Assembly: GCF_020171745.1 (NCBI RefSeq)
Contig: NZ_JAIVAH010000011.1
Coordinates: forward strand, 124,001 to 188,000
Length of the DNA stretch: 64,000 nt
Source of the DNA: Prescottella equi
GTDB lineage: Bacteria; Actinomycetota; Actinomycetes; Mycobacteriales; Mycobacteriaceae
Reading direction: 5' to 3'
The position numbers and the translations under genes were made by a program. Positions 24,346 to 34,146 of the stretch are shown one piece after another (position 1 is the first letter of the stretch; every line of letters begins with the position of its first letter). Under the pieces are notes generated by a model. That model made no database searches and had not been told where the DNA came from. It worked only from the letters and a program-made list of their open reading frames with translations.

Positions 24346-25326
24346 ATGAGTGCACCGACCATCCAGGTCCGCGACAAGGGTCGCCTGTTCGACTGGAAGC
24401 TGCTGCTCGGCTTCCTCGGCGTCGCCGCGCTGCTGACGCTGTCCCTCTTCACCGGCGTGTTCGACATCTTCGACGGCGACGCCGGCTGGGAGATGTTCAA
24501 CATCACCCGCATTCCGCGCACGGTCGCGCTGGTGCTCGCGGGCGCCGCGATGGCGATGTCCGGCCTGGTCATGCAGTTGCTGACGCAGAACCGCTTCGTC
24601 GAACCCACCACCACCGGCACCACCGAGTGGGCAGGTCTCGGCCTCATGATCATGATGATCATCGCACCGAACGCCGGTCTCATGCCGCGGATGATCGGCG
24701 CCGTCGTCGCGGCCTTCGTCGGCACCATGATCTTCTTCCTGTTCCTGCGCCGCGTCCAGCTGACGTCCTCGTTGATCGTGCCGATCGTCGGCATCATGCT
24801 CGGTGCCGTAGTCGGCGCGATCACCACCTACCTCGCGCTGGCCACCGACATGCTGCAGAGCATGGGCATCTGGTTCGCCGGCAGCTTCACCTCGGTCATC
24901 CGCGGCCAGTACGAGGTGCTGTGGATCGTGGCGATCGTGGCGGTAGTGGTGTTCGTCGCCGCCGACCGGTTCACGGTCGCCGGACTCGGCGAAGACGTCG
25001 CCACCAACGTCGGCCTCGACTACAACCGCATCATCCTGCTCGGCACGGGCCTGATCGCGGTGGCCACCGGCATCGTCACCGTCGTCGTCGGCAACCTGCC
25101 CTTTCTCGGGCTGATCGTGCCGAACATCGTGTCGATGATCCGGGGCGACGACCTTCGCAGCAACCTGCCCTGGGTGTGCCTGCTGGGCATCGCGATCGTC
25201 ACCGTCTGCGACCTGGTGGGTCGAACGATCATCGCGCCGTTCGAGATTCCCGTCTCGCTGATCCTCGGTGTCGTCGGGTCGATCGTGTTCATCGCCATGC
25301 TGCTCCGGAGCCGCCGCAATGCTTGA
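24346..25326 (+). CDS. iron-siderophore ABC transporter permease 1 (FecCD family)
   Basis: 326 residues from the ATG at 24346. FecCD-type permease with about nine or ten helices: ITRIPRTVALVLAGAAMAMSGLVMQLLTQNRFVEPTTTGTTEWAGLG is the diagnostic N-terminal region, and the coupling region to the ATPase is GNLPFLGLIVPNIVSMIRGDDLR. It forms a heterodimeric channel with the next gene product, as in YclN/YclO-type importers. Its last codons overlap the next start by 8 bases. Confidence 0.9.
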   Translation: MSAPTIQVRDKGRLFDWKLLLGFLGVAALLTLSLFTGVFDIFDGDAGWEMFNITRIPRTVALVLAGAAMAMSGLVMQLLTQNRFVEPTTTGTTEWAGLGLMIMMIIAPNAGLMPRMIGAVVAAFVGTMIFFLFLRRVQLTSSLIVPIVGIMLGAVVGAITTYLALATDMLQSMGIWFAGSFTSVIRGQYEVLWIVAIVAVVVFVAADRFTVAGLGEDVATNVGLDYNRIILLGTGLIAVATGIVTVVVGNLPFLGLIVPNIVSMIRGDDLRSNLPWVCLLGIAIVTVCDLVGRTIIAPFEIPVSLILGVVGSIVFIAMLLRSRRNA

Positions 25327-26374
25327 GATCCAGCCGAGCCCCGCCGTCGCCGACGCACCGGCCGCAGGTCGGGGCACCGGAACCGGCGCGTTCGCCACGG
25401 CCCGCGACCGTCGTCGCTACTGGATCGTCGTGGGCGTCCTCGCCCTGCTCGCCGTGGCGTTCGCCTTCGGCGTGCTGGCGTGGGACAACCCGCTGCCGGT
25501 GGGCAGTCCCGGGTTCTGGCGGGTCGCCGAACTGCGCGCCACCAGCCTGGTCGTCATCGCGATCGTGGTGGTCTGCCAGGCCGTCGCGACCGTCGCCTTC
25601 CAATCGGCGACGAACAACCGGATCATCACGCCGTCGATCATGGGATTCGAGGCGCTCTACGTCGCGGTACAGACCGCCTCGGTCTTCTTCCTCGGCGCCG
25701 CCGGAGTGGTTGCGCTGCAGGGCGTCCCACAGTTCGCGCTGCAGCTGACCATCATGGTCGTCTTCGCGATGCTGCTGTACGGCTGGCTGCTGTCCGGCAA
25801 GTACGGGAACATGCAGGTGATGCTGCTGGTGGGCATCGTTCTCGGCGGTGGACTCGGATCGGTGTCGACGTTCATGCAACGGCTTCTGACGCCGAGCGAG
25901 TTCGATGTCCTCACCGCCAAGCTGTTCGGGTCGATCTCGAACGCCGAGGTGGCCTACCTGCCATTGGCGCTACCGCTGTGCATCGCGGCCGCCGGTGCGC
26001 TGTGGTGGCGGGCCCGACGGCTCAACCTGGTGGCGCTGGGCCGGGACGTCACCACGAACCTCGGCCTCGACCACCGTCGCGAGATCATGATCGTGCTGTT
26101 CCTGGTCTCCGTGCTCATGGCCGTGTCCACCGCACTGATCGGGCCGATGACCTTCCTCGGCTTCCTCGTCGCCACGCTGGCCTACCAGTTCGCGGGAACC
26201 CACGACCACCGTTACATCTTCCCGGTCGCCGTGCTGACCGGATTCGTGATCCTCGCCGGCGCGTACTTCGTCCTCAAGAACATCTTCTACGCCCAGGGTG
26301 CGGTGTCGATCATCATCGAGGCCGTCGGTGGCGCCACATTCCTCATCGTGATCCTGCGGAAGGGCAAACTGTGA
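25319..26374 (+). CDS. iron-siderophore ABC transporter permease 2 (FecCD family)
   Basis: 351 residues from the ATG at 25319, which overlaps the previous gene by 8 bases. FecCD permease with an N-terminal cytoplasmic extension of about 35 residues. Helix regions include FGVLAWDNPLPVGSPGFWRVAELRATSLVVIAIVVVCQAVATVAFQSATNNRIITPSIMGFEALYV and the coupling loop GPMTFLGFLVATLAYQFAGTHDHRYIFP. It pairs with permease 1. Its stop overlaps the ATPase start (GTGA). Confidence 0.9.
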   Translation: MLEIQPSPAVADAPAAGRGTGTGAFATARDRRRYWIVVGVLALLAVAFAFGVLAWDNPLPVGSPGFWRVAELRATSLVVIAIVVVCQAVATVAFQSATNNRIITPSIMGFEALYVAVQTASVFFLGAAGVVALQGVPQFALQLTIMVVFAMLLYGWLLSGKYGNMQVMLLVGIVLGGGLGSVSTFMQRLLTPSEFDVLTAKLFGSISNAEVAYLPLALPLCIAAAGALWWRARRLNLVALGRDVTTNLGLDHRREIMIVLFLVSVLMAVSTALIGPMTFLGFLVATLAYQFAGTHDHRYIFPVAVLTGFVILAGAYFVLKNIFYAQGAVSIIIEAVGGATFLIVILRKGKL

Positions 26375-27126
26375 TCGAGATCAAGGGTGTCCGCAAGGAC
26401 TACAGCAGCGCGGTGACCATCGGTCCGGTCGACCTGCGGATCCCAGCGGGCGGCATCACCGCGCTCGTCGGCCCCAACGGGGCGGGCAAGTCCACCCTGC
26501 TGACCATGATCGGGCGCCTGCTGGGTCCGGATGCGGGCACCATCGAGATCGGCGGCCACGACGTGGCCCGCACCCGCTCGAAGGAACTGGCCAAGATCGT
26601 CTCGATCCTGCGCCAGGAGAACCACTTCGTCACCCGGCTCACGGTCCGTCAACTCGTGGGCTTCGGCCGCTTCCCGCACACGAAGGGCCGGCTCACCCGC
26701 GTCGACGAGGACGCCGTCACTCGGGCGATCGACTTCTTCGGCCTCACCGAACTCGAGGGCCGGTACCTCGACCAACTCTCGGGCGGGCAGCGCCAGCGCG
26801 CCTACGTGGCGATGGTGCTGTGCCAGGAAACCGACTACATCCTGCTCGACGAGCCGCTCAACAACCTCGACATGAAGCACTCGGTGCAGATGATGAAGCA
26901 CCTCCGCAAGGTCGCGGACGAGCTCGGCCGCACCGTGGTGATCGTGCTGCACGACATCAACTTCGCTGCGCACTACGCGGACCGGATCTGCGCGATGAAG
27001 GACGGCCAGGTAGTCGAGTTCGGCACTCCTGCAGAGATTTTGGTCGACGCAACGCTCAGCCAGGTCTTCGACACCCCGGTCTCCTGCATGAGCGGACCGA
27101 ACGGACCGATCGCCGTCTACTACTGA
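26371..27126 (+). CDS. iron-siderophore ABC transporter ATP-binding protein
   Basis: 251 residues, GTG start overlapping the permease stop. Walker A is GPNGAGKST, the signature LSGGQRQR, Walker B YILLDEPLNNLD and the switch His in LHDINFAAHYADRI. It is a FepC/YclP-like ATPase driving siderophore import. It completes a four-gene importer; no siderophore synthesis or reductase gene is nearby, so the ligand may be a xenosiderophore or one made elsewhere in the genome. Confidence 0.92.
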   Translation: MIEIKGVRKDYSSAVTIGPVDLRIPAGGITALVGPNGAGKSTLLTMIGRLLGPDAGTIEIGGHDVARTRSKELAKIVSILRQENHFVTRLTVRQLVGFGRFPHTKGRLTRVDEDAVTRAIDFFGLTELEGRYLDQLSGGQRQRAYVAMVLCQETDYILLDEPLNNLDMKHSVQMMKHLRKVADELGRTVVIVLHDINFAAHYADRICAMKDGQVVEFGTPAEILVDATLSQVFDTPVSCMSGPNGPIAVYY

Positions 27127-27220
27127 CCGACGCCACGGGCACGTACGACGCCCACCGGACACTACCGACAATCCGGCGAAGCAACACGAGCAGGATGACC
27201 TGGGTGTTAGCGTCCCGCGC

Positions 27221-28732
27221 ATGCCAAACCAGCGTGGGGGAATCTGGGGACGTGTACTGGTCACCGCACTCGCGGCGAGTGTCGTGGTCGGCGGTGGGTC
27301 CGCCGGCACCGCAGCCGCCCAATCGAGCGGCAGTGCCCTTCCGAACACCAGCATCGGCGGAGTGGGATCGACCGGCAGTGCGGCCGGGCAGGGGTTCATC
27401 GGCCCCGGATCGCTGACCGACGGAACCGGCTCGGACGGAACAGGATCCAACGGCACCACGCCGATCACGGGGTCGTGGGGGACGGCGTCGCTGGCCCGGT
27501 CGGCGTTCGGTTCCTGGATACCGGGTTCGGTGGAATCGTCGGTGTCGCCACCGGATCTGGCGCCGCCGCCGCTCGACACGCTGCACCAGGAGTCGCTGCC
27601 CTCGCCGATCGGCGAGGCGTTCTTCGACTTCTATCCGCCCGGACTGCCCGGCATGGCGAACGGTGAGGTCATCGAGGTCCGCGACGTCACGCCGGTCGCG
27701 AAGAACCTGCTGCTCGGACCGGTGCGCGAGGTGAAGCAGATCAAGGTCAAGACCACCGACGCGTCGGGTGCGCCGTCCTTCGCGACCGCGACGCTCGTCA
27801 TCCCCGCCGGGGTGTGGCCCGGCCCCGGGCCGCGTCCGGTACTGGTCAACAACGTGCCGATCAACGGCCTCGGACGGGCCTGCACGCCCTCCCACACCAT
27901 GGCCAACGGGATCACGCCGTCGACCAACTTCATCGAGTTCCTCCGTCCCGTCACGACGAAGGCCGAGGAACGCGGCTACGCCGTCCTCATCCCCGACCAC
28001 GAGGGCCCCACGATGGCGTACGGCGAACCGTACGTCGCCGGGCACGCGATCCTCGACACCATCCGCGGTATGCGGAGCGCGTTCCCCGCCGAGTTCGGCG
28101 CCAGCAAGATCGCCATGATGGGCTACTCCGGCGGGGCGATCGCCACGCACGGCGCGGCCAAGCTGCTCGACGACTACGCGCCGGAGCTGGCCCCCGACAT
28201 CGTCGGCGCCGCGATGGGCGGCGTGCCCGCCGACTTCGAGATGCTCGGACGCACCATGAACGGCAATCTCGCCAGCGGACTGTTCCTCGCCGCGGTGTTC
28301 GGGATCTCCCGGCAGAACCTCGAGATCCTGCCGCTGATCAACGGCCTCGGACAGCGCATCGGCATCTCGTCCATCAAGGACCAGTGCTCCACCAACCTGG
28401 CCGTCTCGGGCCTCTTCGGGGTCCCCGCCGAGGCGCTCGCGAACGTCAAGGACGCATTGAATTCACCTGTCGCCCATGACATCTACGCCAAGATGAAGAT
28501 GGCAGACCTCGTCTCCGGCACCCCGCTGTACATCTACAACGGCGGGCAGGACTTCTGGATCCCCGCCCTGGGCGCCCGCAACCTGTTCGACGAACAGTGC
28601 GGCTACGGCGTCGCCGCCGTGTACCGGCAGGTGCCCGGCGAGCACCTGCTCGGCGAGGCCCTCGGCAACTCCGGCGCCTTCGACTGGATCGACGCCCTGC
28701 TCCGAGGGGATCCCGCCCCGTCCGAGTGCTGA
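27221..28732 (+). CDS. secreted lipase (LIP family)
   Basis: 503 residues with a signal peptide (VLVTALAASVVVGGG...TAAAQ) and a Gly/Ser/Thr-rich spacer to about residue 90. The catalytic domain is of the secretory lipase family: the nucleophile motif GYSGGAIATHG, ATLVIPAG at the start of the core, YAVLIPDHEGPTMAYGEPYVAGHAILDTIRG before it, and the Asp/His region YNGGQDFWIPALGAR and PGEHLLGEAL. Related mycolate-group proteins hydrolyse host or environmental triacylglycerols. The gene stands alone and converges with leuS across a strong hairpin. Confidence 0.88.
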   Translation: MPNQRGGIWGRVLVTALAASVVVGGGSAGTAAAQSSGSALPNTSIGGVGSTGSAAGQGFIGPGSLTDGTGSDGTGSNGTTPITGSWGTASLARSAFGSWIPGSVESSVSPPDLAPPPLDTLHQESLPSPIGEAFFDFYPPGLPGMANGEVIEVRDVTPVAKNLLLGPVREVKQIKVKTTDASGAPSFATATLVIPAGVWPGPGPRPVLVNNVPINGLGRACTPSHTMANGITPSTNFIEFLRPVTTKAEERGYAVLIPDHEGPTMAYGEPYVAGHAILDTIRGMRSAFPAEFGASKIAMMGYSGGAIATHGAAKLLDDYAPELAPDIVGAAMGGVPADFEMLGRTMNGNLASGLFLAAVFGISRQNLEILPLINGLGQRIGISSIKDQCSTNLAVSGLFGVPAEALANVKDALNSPVAHDIYAKMKMADLVSGTPLYIYNGGQDFWIPALGARNLFDEQCGYGVAAVYRQVPGEHLLGEALGNSGAFDWIDALLRGDPAPSEC

Positions 28733-28743
28733 CCCCGGTCCCT

Positions 28744-28806
28744 CGCGTTTTGCGCACTTATCGCTGAATCCCGAAGGGTTCAGGAGCGATAAGTGCGCAA
28801 AACGCG
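28744..28806. terminator. 22-base-pair perfect inverted repeat, bidirectional terminator-like
   Basis: Arms at 28744-28765 and 28785-28806 are exact reverse complements; the left arm begins CGCGTTTTGCGCAC and the right arm ends GTGCGCAAAACGCG. The 19-base loop can fold a smaller bulged stem (GAA-CCC/GGG-TTC). The element lies between the convergent lipase and leuS genes, 12 bases after one stop and 7 bases before the other. AT-rich inner arms without a U-run suggest a two-way terminator or a mobile short repeat. Confidence 0.7.
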
Positions 28807-28812
28807 GGTGGA

Positions 28813-31683
28813 CTAGAGGACGATGTTGACCATCTTGCCGAGGACGACGATCACCTTGCGGGGATCCTTGCCGTCCAGCATCGCGACGATCTTCTCGTCC
28901 GCGAGGGCGATCTTCTCGATGTCCTCGCGGGCCGCGTCGGCCGCGACGTTGATGCGGCTGCGGACCTTGCCGTTGACCTGGATCGGGTACTCGACGGTGT
29001 CTTCGACCAGCCACTTCTCGTCGGCGGTCGGGAACGGGCCGTGCGCGAGCGACTCGGTGTGACCCAGGCGCGACCACAGTTCCTCGGCGAGGTGCGGGGC
29101 GATCGGGCCGAGCATCAGCGCCAGGGGCTCCACCGCCGACCGCGGGGCACCGGCCGGGTACTCCTTGGTGAGGTGGTTGGTGTACTCGATCAGCTTCGCC
29201 ACCGCGGTGTTGTCGCGCAGCGCCGCATAGTCCTCGGCGACACCGGCGATCGTCTTGTTGAGGGCGCGCAGCGTGCCCTCGGACGGCTCCGCGTCGGTGA
29301 CGCGCAGGTCACCGGTCTCCTCGTCGACGACGACACGCCACGCCCGCTGCAGGAAGCGGTGCGCACCGATGACGTCCTTGGTCGCCCAGGGGCGGGAGGT
29401 GTCCAGCGGACCCATCGCCATCTCGTAGACGCGCAGGGTGTCGGCACCGAACTCGTCGCAGATCTGGTCCGGCGCAACGGAATTCTTGAGGCTCTTGCCC
29501 ATCTTTCCGTACTCGCGCTTGACCTCGGCGCCCTGGTAGAAGAACTTGCCGTTCTCCTCGGTCACCTCGGCGGCCGGCACGTAGACGCCACGCTCATCGG
29601 TGTACGCGTACGCCTGGATGTAGCCCTGGTTGTACAGGCGGCGGTACGGCTCGCTGGAGCTGACGTAGCCCAGGTCGAACAGCACCTTGTGCCAGAACCG
29701 CGAGTACAGCAGGTGCAGCACCGCGTGCTCGACACCACCGACGTACAGGTCGACGCCGCCGGGATCGTTGGGGCCGTGGATGTCCGGGCGCGGACCGGTC
29801 CAGTAGGCCTCGTTCTCGGGTGCGACGAACTGCTCTTCGTTGGTGGGGTCGATGTAGCGCAGCTGGTACCACGAGCTGCCCGCCCACTGCGGCATCACGT
29901 TGGTGTCGCGGCGATAGTCCTTGAGGCCGTCGCCGAGGTCCAGCTCGACGTTGACCCAGTCGGACGCCTTGGCCAGCGGGGGAGAGGGCTCGGAGCTGGC
30001 GTCGTTCGGATCGAACGACACCGGCGCGTAGTCCTCGACCTCCGGAAGTTCCACCGGCAGAGCCGATTCCGGAAGCGGGTGCGCGACACCGTCGGCGTCG
30101 TACACGATCGGGAACGGCTCGCCCCAGTAGCGCTGACGCGCGAACAGCCAGTCGCGCAGCTTGTACTGGATGGTGCCGGTGCCGACACCCTCGGCCTCGA
30201 GCCGCGCGATGACGGTCTTCTTGGCCTCGGCCACGTCGAGGCCGTCCAGGTAGTCGCTGTTGACCAGCGGTCCGTCGCCGGTGAACGCCGCCTCGGACAG
30301 GTCGCCGCCCTTGATGACCTCGACGATGTCGAGGCCGAACGTGGTCGCGAACTCCCAGTCGCGCTGGTCGTGGCCGGGCACGGCCATGATCGCGCCGGTG
30401 CCGTAGCCGGTGAGCACGTAGTCGGCGATGAAGACCGGCAGCTTGTGCCCGTTCACCGGGTTCACGGCGTAGACGCCGAGGAAGACGCCGGTCTTCTCCT
30501 TGTTCTCCTGGCGCTCGAGATCGGTCTTCGCGGCGATCGACGCGCGGTACGCCTCGACGGCCTCGGCCGGCGTGGCCGCCCCGCCGGTCCACCGCTGGTC
30601 GACGCCCTCGGGCCACTCCGCGGCCACCAGCTGGTCCACCAGCTCGTGCTCGGGGGCCAGCGTCACGTACGTGGCACCGAACAGCGTGTCCGGGCGCGTC
30701 GTGAACACCTCGATGTCGTGATGCTGCGCCGAACCCCCGTCGCTTCGCTCGGACTGGGCGGCGAACTTCACCTGGGCGCCGTGCGAGCGGCCGATCCAGT
30801 TGCGCTGCATGGACTTGACCTTCTCGGGCCAGTCCAGGTACTCGAGGTCGTCCACCAGGCGGTCGGAGTACGCGGTGATGCGCATCATCCACTGCTGCAG
30901 GTGCTTACGGAACACCGGGAAGTTGCCGCGCTCGCTGCGGCCGTCCGCGGTGACCTCCTCGTTGGCCAGCACGGTACCCAGACCCGGGCACCAGTTGACC
31001 ATCGAATCCGAATGGTAGACAAGGCGGTACGAGTCCAGGACCTTGCTGCGCTCGACCGCGTCCAGCGACGCCCAGTCCCGGCCGTCGTCGAGAGTGCGCT
31101 CACCCGAAGCGAACTCGGCCTCGAGCTCGGAGATGCGGCGCGCCTTGCCCTGCGCGGTGTCGTACCAGGCGTTGTAGATCTGCAGGAAGATCCACTGCGT
31201 CCAGTGGTAGAAGTCGACGTCCGTGGTCGCGATCGAACGGCGCTCGTCGTGGCCCAGGCCCAGACGGCGCAGCTGACGCTGCATGTTCGCGATGTTCGCC
31301 TCGGTCGTGGTGCGCGGATGCGTGCCCGTCTGCACCGCGTACTGCTCGGCCGGCAGGCCGAAGGCGTCGTAGCCGAGCGTGTGCAGGACGTTGTGGCCCT
31401 GCATGCGGTGGTACCGCGCGAAGACGTCGGTGGCGATGTAGCCGAGCGGATGGCCGACGTGCAGGCCTGCGCCCGACGGGTACGGGAACATGTCCTGCAC
31501 GAACAGCTTGTCCGCGGGCACGTCACCGGCGAGCGGGCCCACCGGGTTGGGGGCGTTGAAGGTCCCGCGCTCGCTCCACAGGTCCTGCCAGCGCTGCTCG
31601 ATCCGGCCGGCGAGCTCCGCGGTGTAGCGGTGCTGCGGCGTCGAGTCGTCGGGGGATGAGGCTTGCTGAACTGGCTCGGTCAC
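28813..31683 (-). CDS. leuS: leucyl-tRNA synthetase
   Basis: 956 residues, GTG start. Class I synthetase: the HIGH-type motif is in [16 protein letters not shown], and the KMSKS loop is MGKSLKNSV in [18 protein letters not shown]. The connective editing domain lies between (the region [20 protein letters not shown] with its Asp-rich pocket). The C-terminal end is the tRNA-binding LeuS tail [18 protein letters not shown]. It charges tRNA-Leu and is essential. It is divergent from the SdpI gene; I see no T-box in the 124-base leader. Confidence 0.97.
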   Translation of the reverse strand: MTEPVQQASSPDDSTPQHRYTAELAGRIEQRWQDLWSERGTFNAPNPVGPLAGDVPADKLFVQDMFPYPSGAGLHVGHPLGYIATDVFARYHRMQGHNVLHTLGYDAFGLPAEQYAVQTGTHPRTTTEANIANMQRQLRRLGLGHDERRSIATTDVDFYHWTQWIFLQIYNAWYDTAQGKARRISELEAEFASGERTLDDGRDWASLDAVERSKVLDSYRLVYHSDSMVNWCPGLGTVLANEEVTADGRSERGNFPVFRKHLQQWMMRITAYSDRLVDDLEYLDWPEKVKSMQRNWIGRSHGAQVKFAAQSERSDGGSAQHHDIEVFTTRPDTLFGATYVTLAPEHELVDQLVAAEWPEGVDQRWTGGAATPAEAVEAYRASIAAKTDLERQENKEKTGVFLGVYAVNPVNGHKLPVFIADYVLTGYGTGAIMAVPGHDQRDWEFATTFGLDIVEVIKGGDLSEAAFTGDGPLVNSDYLDGLDVAEAKKTVIARLEAEGVGTGTIQYKLRDWLFARQRYWGEPFPIVYDADGVAHPLPESALPVELPEVEDYAPVSFDPNDASSEPSPPLAKASDWVNVELDLGDGLKDYRRDTNVMPQWAGSSWYQLRYIDPTNEEQFVAPENEAYWTGPRPDIHGPNDPGGVDLYVGGVEHAVLHLLYSRFWHKVLFDLGYVSSSEPYRRLYNQGYIQAYAYTDERGVYVPAAEVTEENGKFFYQGAEVKREYGKMGKSLKNSVAPDQICDEFGADTLRVYEMAMGPLDTSRPWATKDVIGAHRFLQRAWRVVVDEETGDLRVTDAEPSEGTLRALNKTIAGVAEDYAALRDNTAVAKLIEYTNHLTKEYPAGAPRSAVEPLALMLGPIAPHLAEELWSRLGHTESLAHGPFPTADEKWLVEDTVEYPIQVNGKVRSRINVAADAAREDIEKIALADEKIVAMLDGKDPRKVIVVLGKMVNIVL

Positions 31684-31807
31684 TGTGGTCGCTATCTACT
31701 TGGATGACGGGAATACCGTCAACCAGGGTAAAGCGTCGGCGGACCCCGCGGACAGCCAGGAACACCCAGGAACCCACGCCCGCGCCACCAGGCTCTATCG
31801 TGGATGC

Positions 31808-32203
31808 GTGGTCATCGTCGCTGTCGTGCTGTTCATCGCCGCCCTCGCGCTCGGCGCCATCGGAATCGCCGGACTGACCGGTCGCCTCGAACGTAACCGT
31901 TGGTTCGGCGTCCGCACCCCCCAGTCGCTGCGCGACGACGAGACGTTCGCGCTGGCCAACAAGGTCGCCGGCCCCACCCTGCTGGCCGCGGCCGGCGTCC
32001 TGGTGATCGGTGGTCTCGCCGCCCTCCTGCTCGACGGAGTGCTCCCGATCGTCGCCGTGGTCGTCGCCCTCGTCGCGGCACTCTTCACCGCCGCGGCCGG
32101 CGGCACGCTCGGTTCCAAGGCGGCCGCAGCGCTGCCCGACACCAGCGGCTGCGGCACGTCGTGCGGCGCGTGCAGCCTCAAGGGCGCGTGCGAACCGGCC
32201 TGA
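31808..32203 (+). CDS. SdpI-family membrane protein with C-terminal Cys cluster
   Basis: 131 residues from the GTG at 31808. Three hydrophobic helices (VVIVAVVLFIAALALGAIGIAGL, LLAAAGVLVIGGLAALLLDGV, IVAVVVALVAALFTAAAGG) with the SdpI-family element NRWFGVRTPQSLRDDETFALANKVAG between the first two. The soluble C-terminal tail is unusual: Cys115, Cys119, Cys122 and Cys128 (C-x3-C-x2-C-x5-C), the only cysteines in the protein, looking like a metal or Fe-S site. SdpI of Bacillus is an immunity protein and signal receptor for a toxin; here the function is unknown. The next gene (DUF1648) starts 18 bases after it. Confidence 0.78.
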   Translation: MVIVAVVLFIAALALGAIGIAGLTGRLERNRWFGVRTPQSLRDDETFALANKVAGPTLLAAAGVLVIGGLAALLLDGVLPIVAVVVALVAALFTAAAGGTLGSKAAAALPDTSGCGTSCGACSLKGACEPA

Positions 32204-32220
32204 CTGGTTGAATCCCGGGT

Positions 32221-33201
32221 GTGACCACACCCACAACCGGCCCGCGCGTCGTCGACCCCGCGGGTGTCGTCTTCGGAATCGTCGTACCGGTACTGGCCGC
32301 AGCGGCCGGCGTCGTGCTGACGTACGTTCTCCTGCCCCGGCTGCCCGAGCAGCTCGCCACGCAATGGTCGGGTGGGTCGCCGAGCAGCTTCATGACACCG
32401 CTGACCAGCGCCTGGTCGATGGCCGGGGTCCTGCTGCTCGTCGGCGGCGGCTGCAGCGCCATTGCGGCGCTGGCGCAGGCCCAGCTGATGGTGCGCCGCA
32501 TGATGCTGCTGATCGGCCTGGCGATCACCGGGACGATCCTCGCCGGTGAGGTGGCGATGATCCTCGGACAGCTCGACGTCACCGACGCGTCCGACGCCGA
32601 GATGCCCGCCGGCCCGCTCGTCGCGGGCCTGGTCGTCGGCACCGTCGTGGGACTGCTGGGGGCGTCGACACTGCGCGACTACCGGGTCCGCACCCCCGCC
32701 ACCGAGGCGCCCGCCGCGGGCCTGCCGCGCGGCGCCGTCGAACTGCCCGTCGCCGACGAGGTCGGCATGACCGCCGGTGGCCTCCTCGCGACGGCTCTCG
32801 TCCTCGCCGCCCCCGCAGCCCTGGTGTGCTGGCTGGCGGGCGCGTGGTGGCCGCTGGGCATCTACCTGCCGGTGGTGCTGCTCGCCGTCACCCTGCTGCA
32901 GTTCCGGCTCGTCGTCGACGCCGACAGCATCCGCGTCCGGAACCTGGGCATGTCCGCGATCGAGTACGGCACCGACGAGGTGCTCGGTGCGCGTGTCGAC
33001 GAGATCCGCCCGTTCCAGGACTTCGGCGGCTGGGGGCTCAAGGCGAAGGGCCGCGGCAACTACGGCGTCGTGACCCGGACCGGGCCGGCCGTCGTGATCA
33101 CGTTCGCGTGCGGCGACCGGCTCACCGTCACCACTCCCGAGGCGGAGCGGATCGCGGGCGCGCTGAACACCCTCGCCGATCGGCGGCTCGCGCGCTCCTG
33201 A
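32221..33201 (+). CDS. DUF1648-containing membrane protein
   Basis: 326 residues, GTG start. The N-terminal DUF1648 motif (RLPEQLATQWSGGSPSSFMTP) follows the first helix; three or four more helices come before residue 230 or so. The C-terminal part from about residue 230 is soluble and PH-like (VDADSIRVRNLGMSAIEYGTDEVLGARVDEIRPFQDFGGWG). DUF1648 is often found beside or fused to SdpI proteins, and the two genes are adjacent here, so they probably act together. Function unknown. Confidence 0.75.
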   Translation: MTTPTTGPRVVDPAGVVFGIVVPVLAAAAGVVLTYVLLPRLPEQLATQWSGGSPSSFMTPLTSAWSMAGVLLLVGGGCSAIAALAQAQLMVRRMMLLIGLAITGTILAGEVAMILGQLDVTDASDAEMPAGPLVAGLVVGTVVGLLGASTLRDYRVRTPATEAPAAGLPRGAVELPVADEVGMTAGGLLATALVLAAPAALVCWLAGAWWPLGIYLPVVLLAVTLLQFRLVVDADSIRVRNLGMSAIEYGTDEVLGARVDEIRPFQDFGGWGLKAKGRGNYGVVTRTGPAVVITFACGDRLTVTTPEAERIAGALNTLADRRLARS

Positions 33202-33219
33202 ACGACAGCGCTCCGACCG

Positions 33220-34062
33220 TCACAACGCCGACGCCCGGATCGCCTCCATGAGTGCCGCCTCCGGCTCGCTGGGGGTGCTCGCGCGCCCCAAGAGCACGAA
33301 CTCGACGTCGCCCGGGTCCGGCAGGCCCAGGCTCTCGCCGACGGGCCGCAGTTCGGTCGGCAGCAGCGACTGCGCGTGCACGATGAACCCGAGCCCGGCC
33401 AGGACGGCCGCCCTCAGCCCGGTCCGGCTGTTCGCCAGGCACGTGATCCGGCTGGGCAGCCGCGCCGCCTCGAGGGCGCCCAGCGCGCACGCGCGGGTGA
33501 TGCTCGGCGGGGGATAGGCGACGAGCGGCACCGGTGTGGCCGGATCCCACTCCGCCTCGGCGGTGCCGCCCCACACCAGCCGGTCCCGCCACACCAGGTC
33601 GCCGTGCGGCTCGCCGGGGCGTCGCATCACGAACGCGAGATCGAGGTCGCCGGCCCGCAGCTGCGCGTGCACGGTGCGGCTGAGGCCGACGGTGAGCTGC
33701 AGGTCGACGAGCGGATGGGTGCGCCGGAAGTCGCGCAGGATCTGCGGCAGCCCCTTGGCGACCAGGTCCTCCGCCGCCCCGAACCGCAGCCGTCCGGTGA
33801 GCGTCGAGCCCGCGAAGTACCGGCTGGCCCGATCCTGGGCGTCGAGGATCGAGCGCGCGAAACCGACCATCGCCGTCCCGTCCGCGGTGAGCTCGACGGT
33901 GTGGGTGTCGCGGCTGAGTAGGTGGCGTCCGGCGGCCTTCTCGAGCCGCGCGATGTGCCCGCTCACCGTCGACTGCCGCAGACCGAGCTGCCGGGCAGCA
34001 GCGGTGAAACCACCCGTCTGCTCGACGGCGAGGAACGTCCTGAGGAGTACCGGATCGAACAT
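33220..34062 (-). CDS. LysR-family regulator
   Basis: 280 residues. The N-terminal winged helix begins LLRTFLAVEQTGGFTAAARQLGLRQSTVSGHIARLEKAAGRHLLSRD, and the remainder is a periplasmic-binding-like effector domain (GRLRFGAAEDLVAKGLPQILRDFRRTHPLVDLQLTVG). It is divergent from the SBF-like transporter gene and probably controls it, a common LysR arrangement. An inverted repeat lies 12 bases upstream of its start. Confidence 0.88.
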   Translation of the reverse strand: MFDPVLLRTFLAVEQTGGFTAAARQLGLRQSTVSGHIARLEKAAGRHLLSRDTHTVELTADGTAMVGFARSILDAQDRASRYFAGSTLTGRLRFGAAEDLVAKGLPQILRDFRRTHPLVDLQLTVGLSRTVHAQLRAGDLDLAFVMRRPGEPHGDLVWRDRLVWGGTAEAEWDPATPVPLVAYPPPSITRACALGALEAARLPSRITCLANSRTGLRAAVLAGLGFIVHAQSLLPTELRPVGESLGLPDPGDVEFVLLGRASTPSEPEAALMEAIRASAL

Positions 34063-34073
34063 GCGTCCTGCCT

Positions 34074-34088
34074 ATCACGAAACGTGAT
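34074..34088. promoter_or_regulatory. inverted repeat in the LysR-transporter intergenic region
   Basis: ATCACG-aaa-CGTGAT, two 6-base arms around three A. It lies between the divergent LysR (start 34062) and transporter (start 34147) genes, where a LysR protein would bind to control both. Confidence 0.45.
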
Positions 34089-34146
34089 CACAGTTAACGG
34101 GGTGAACGGCTTTCATGATCAAATCCCGGCCGGATAACGTTGACCG

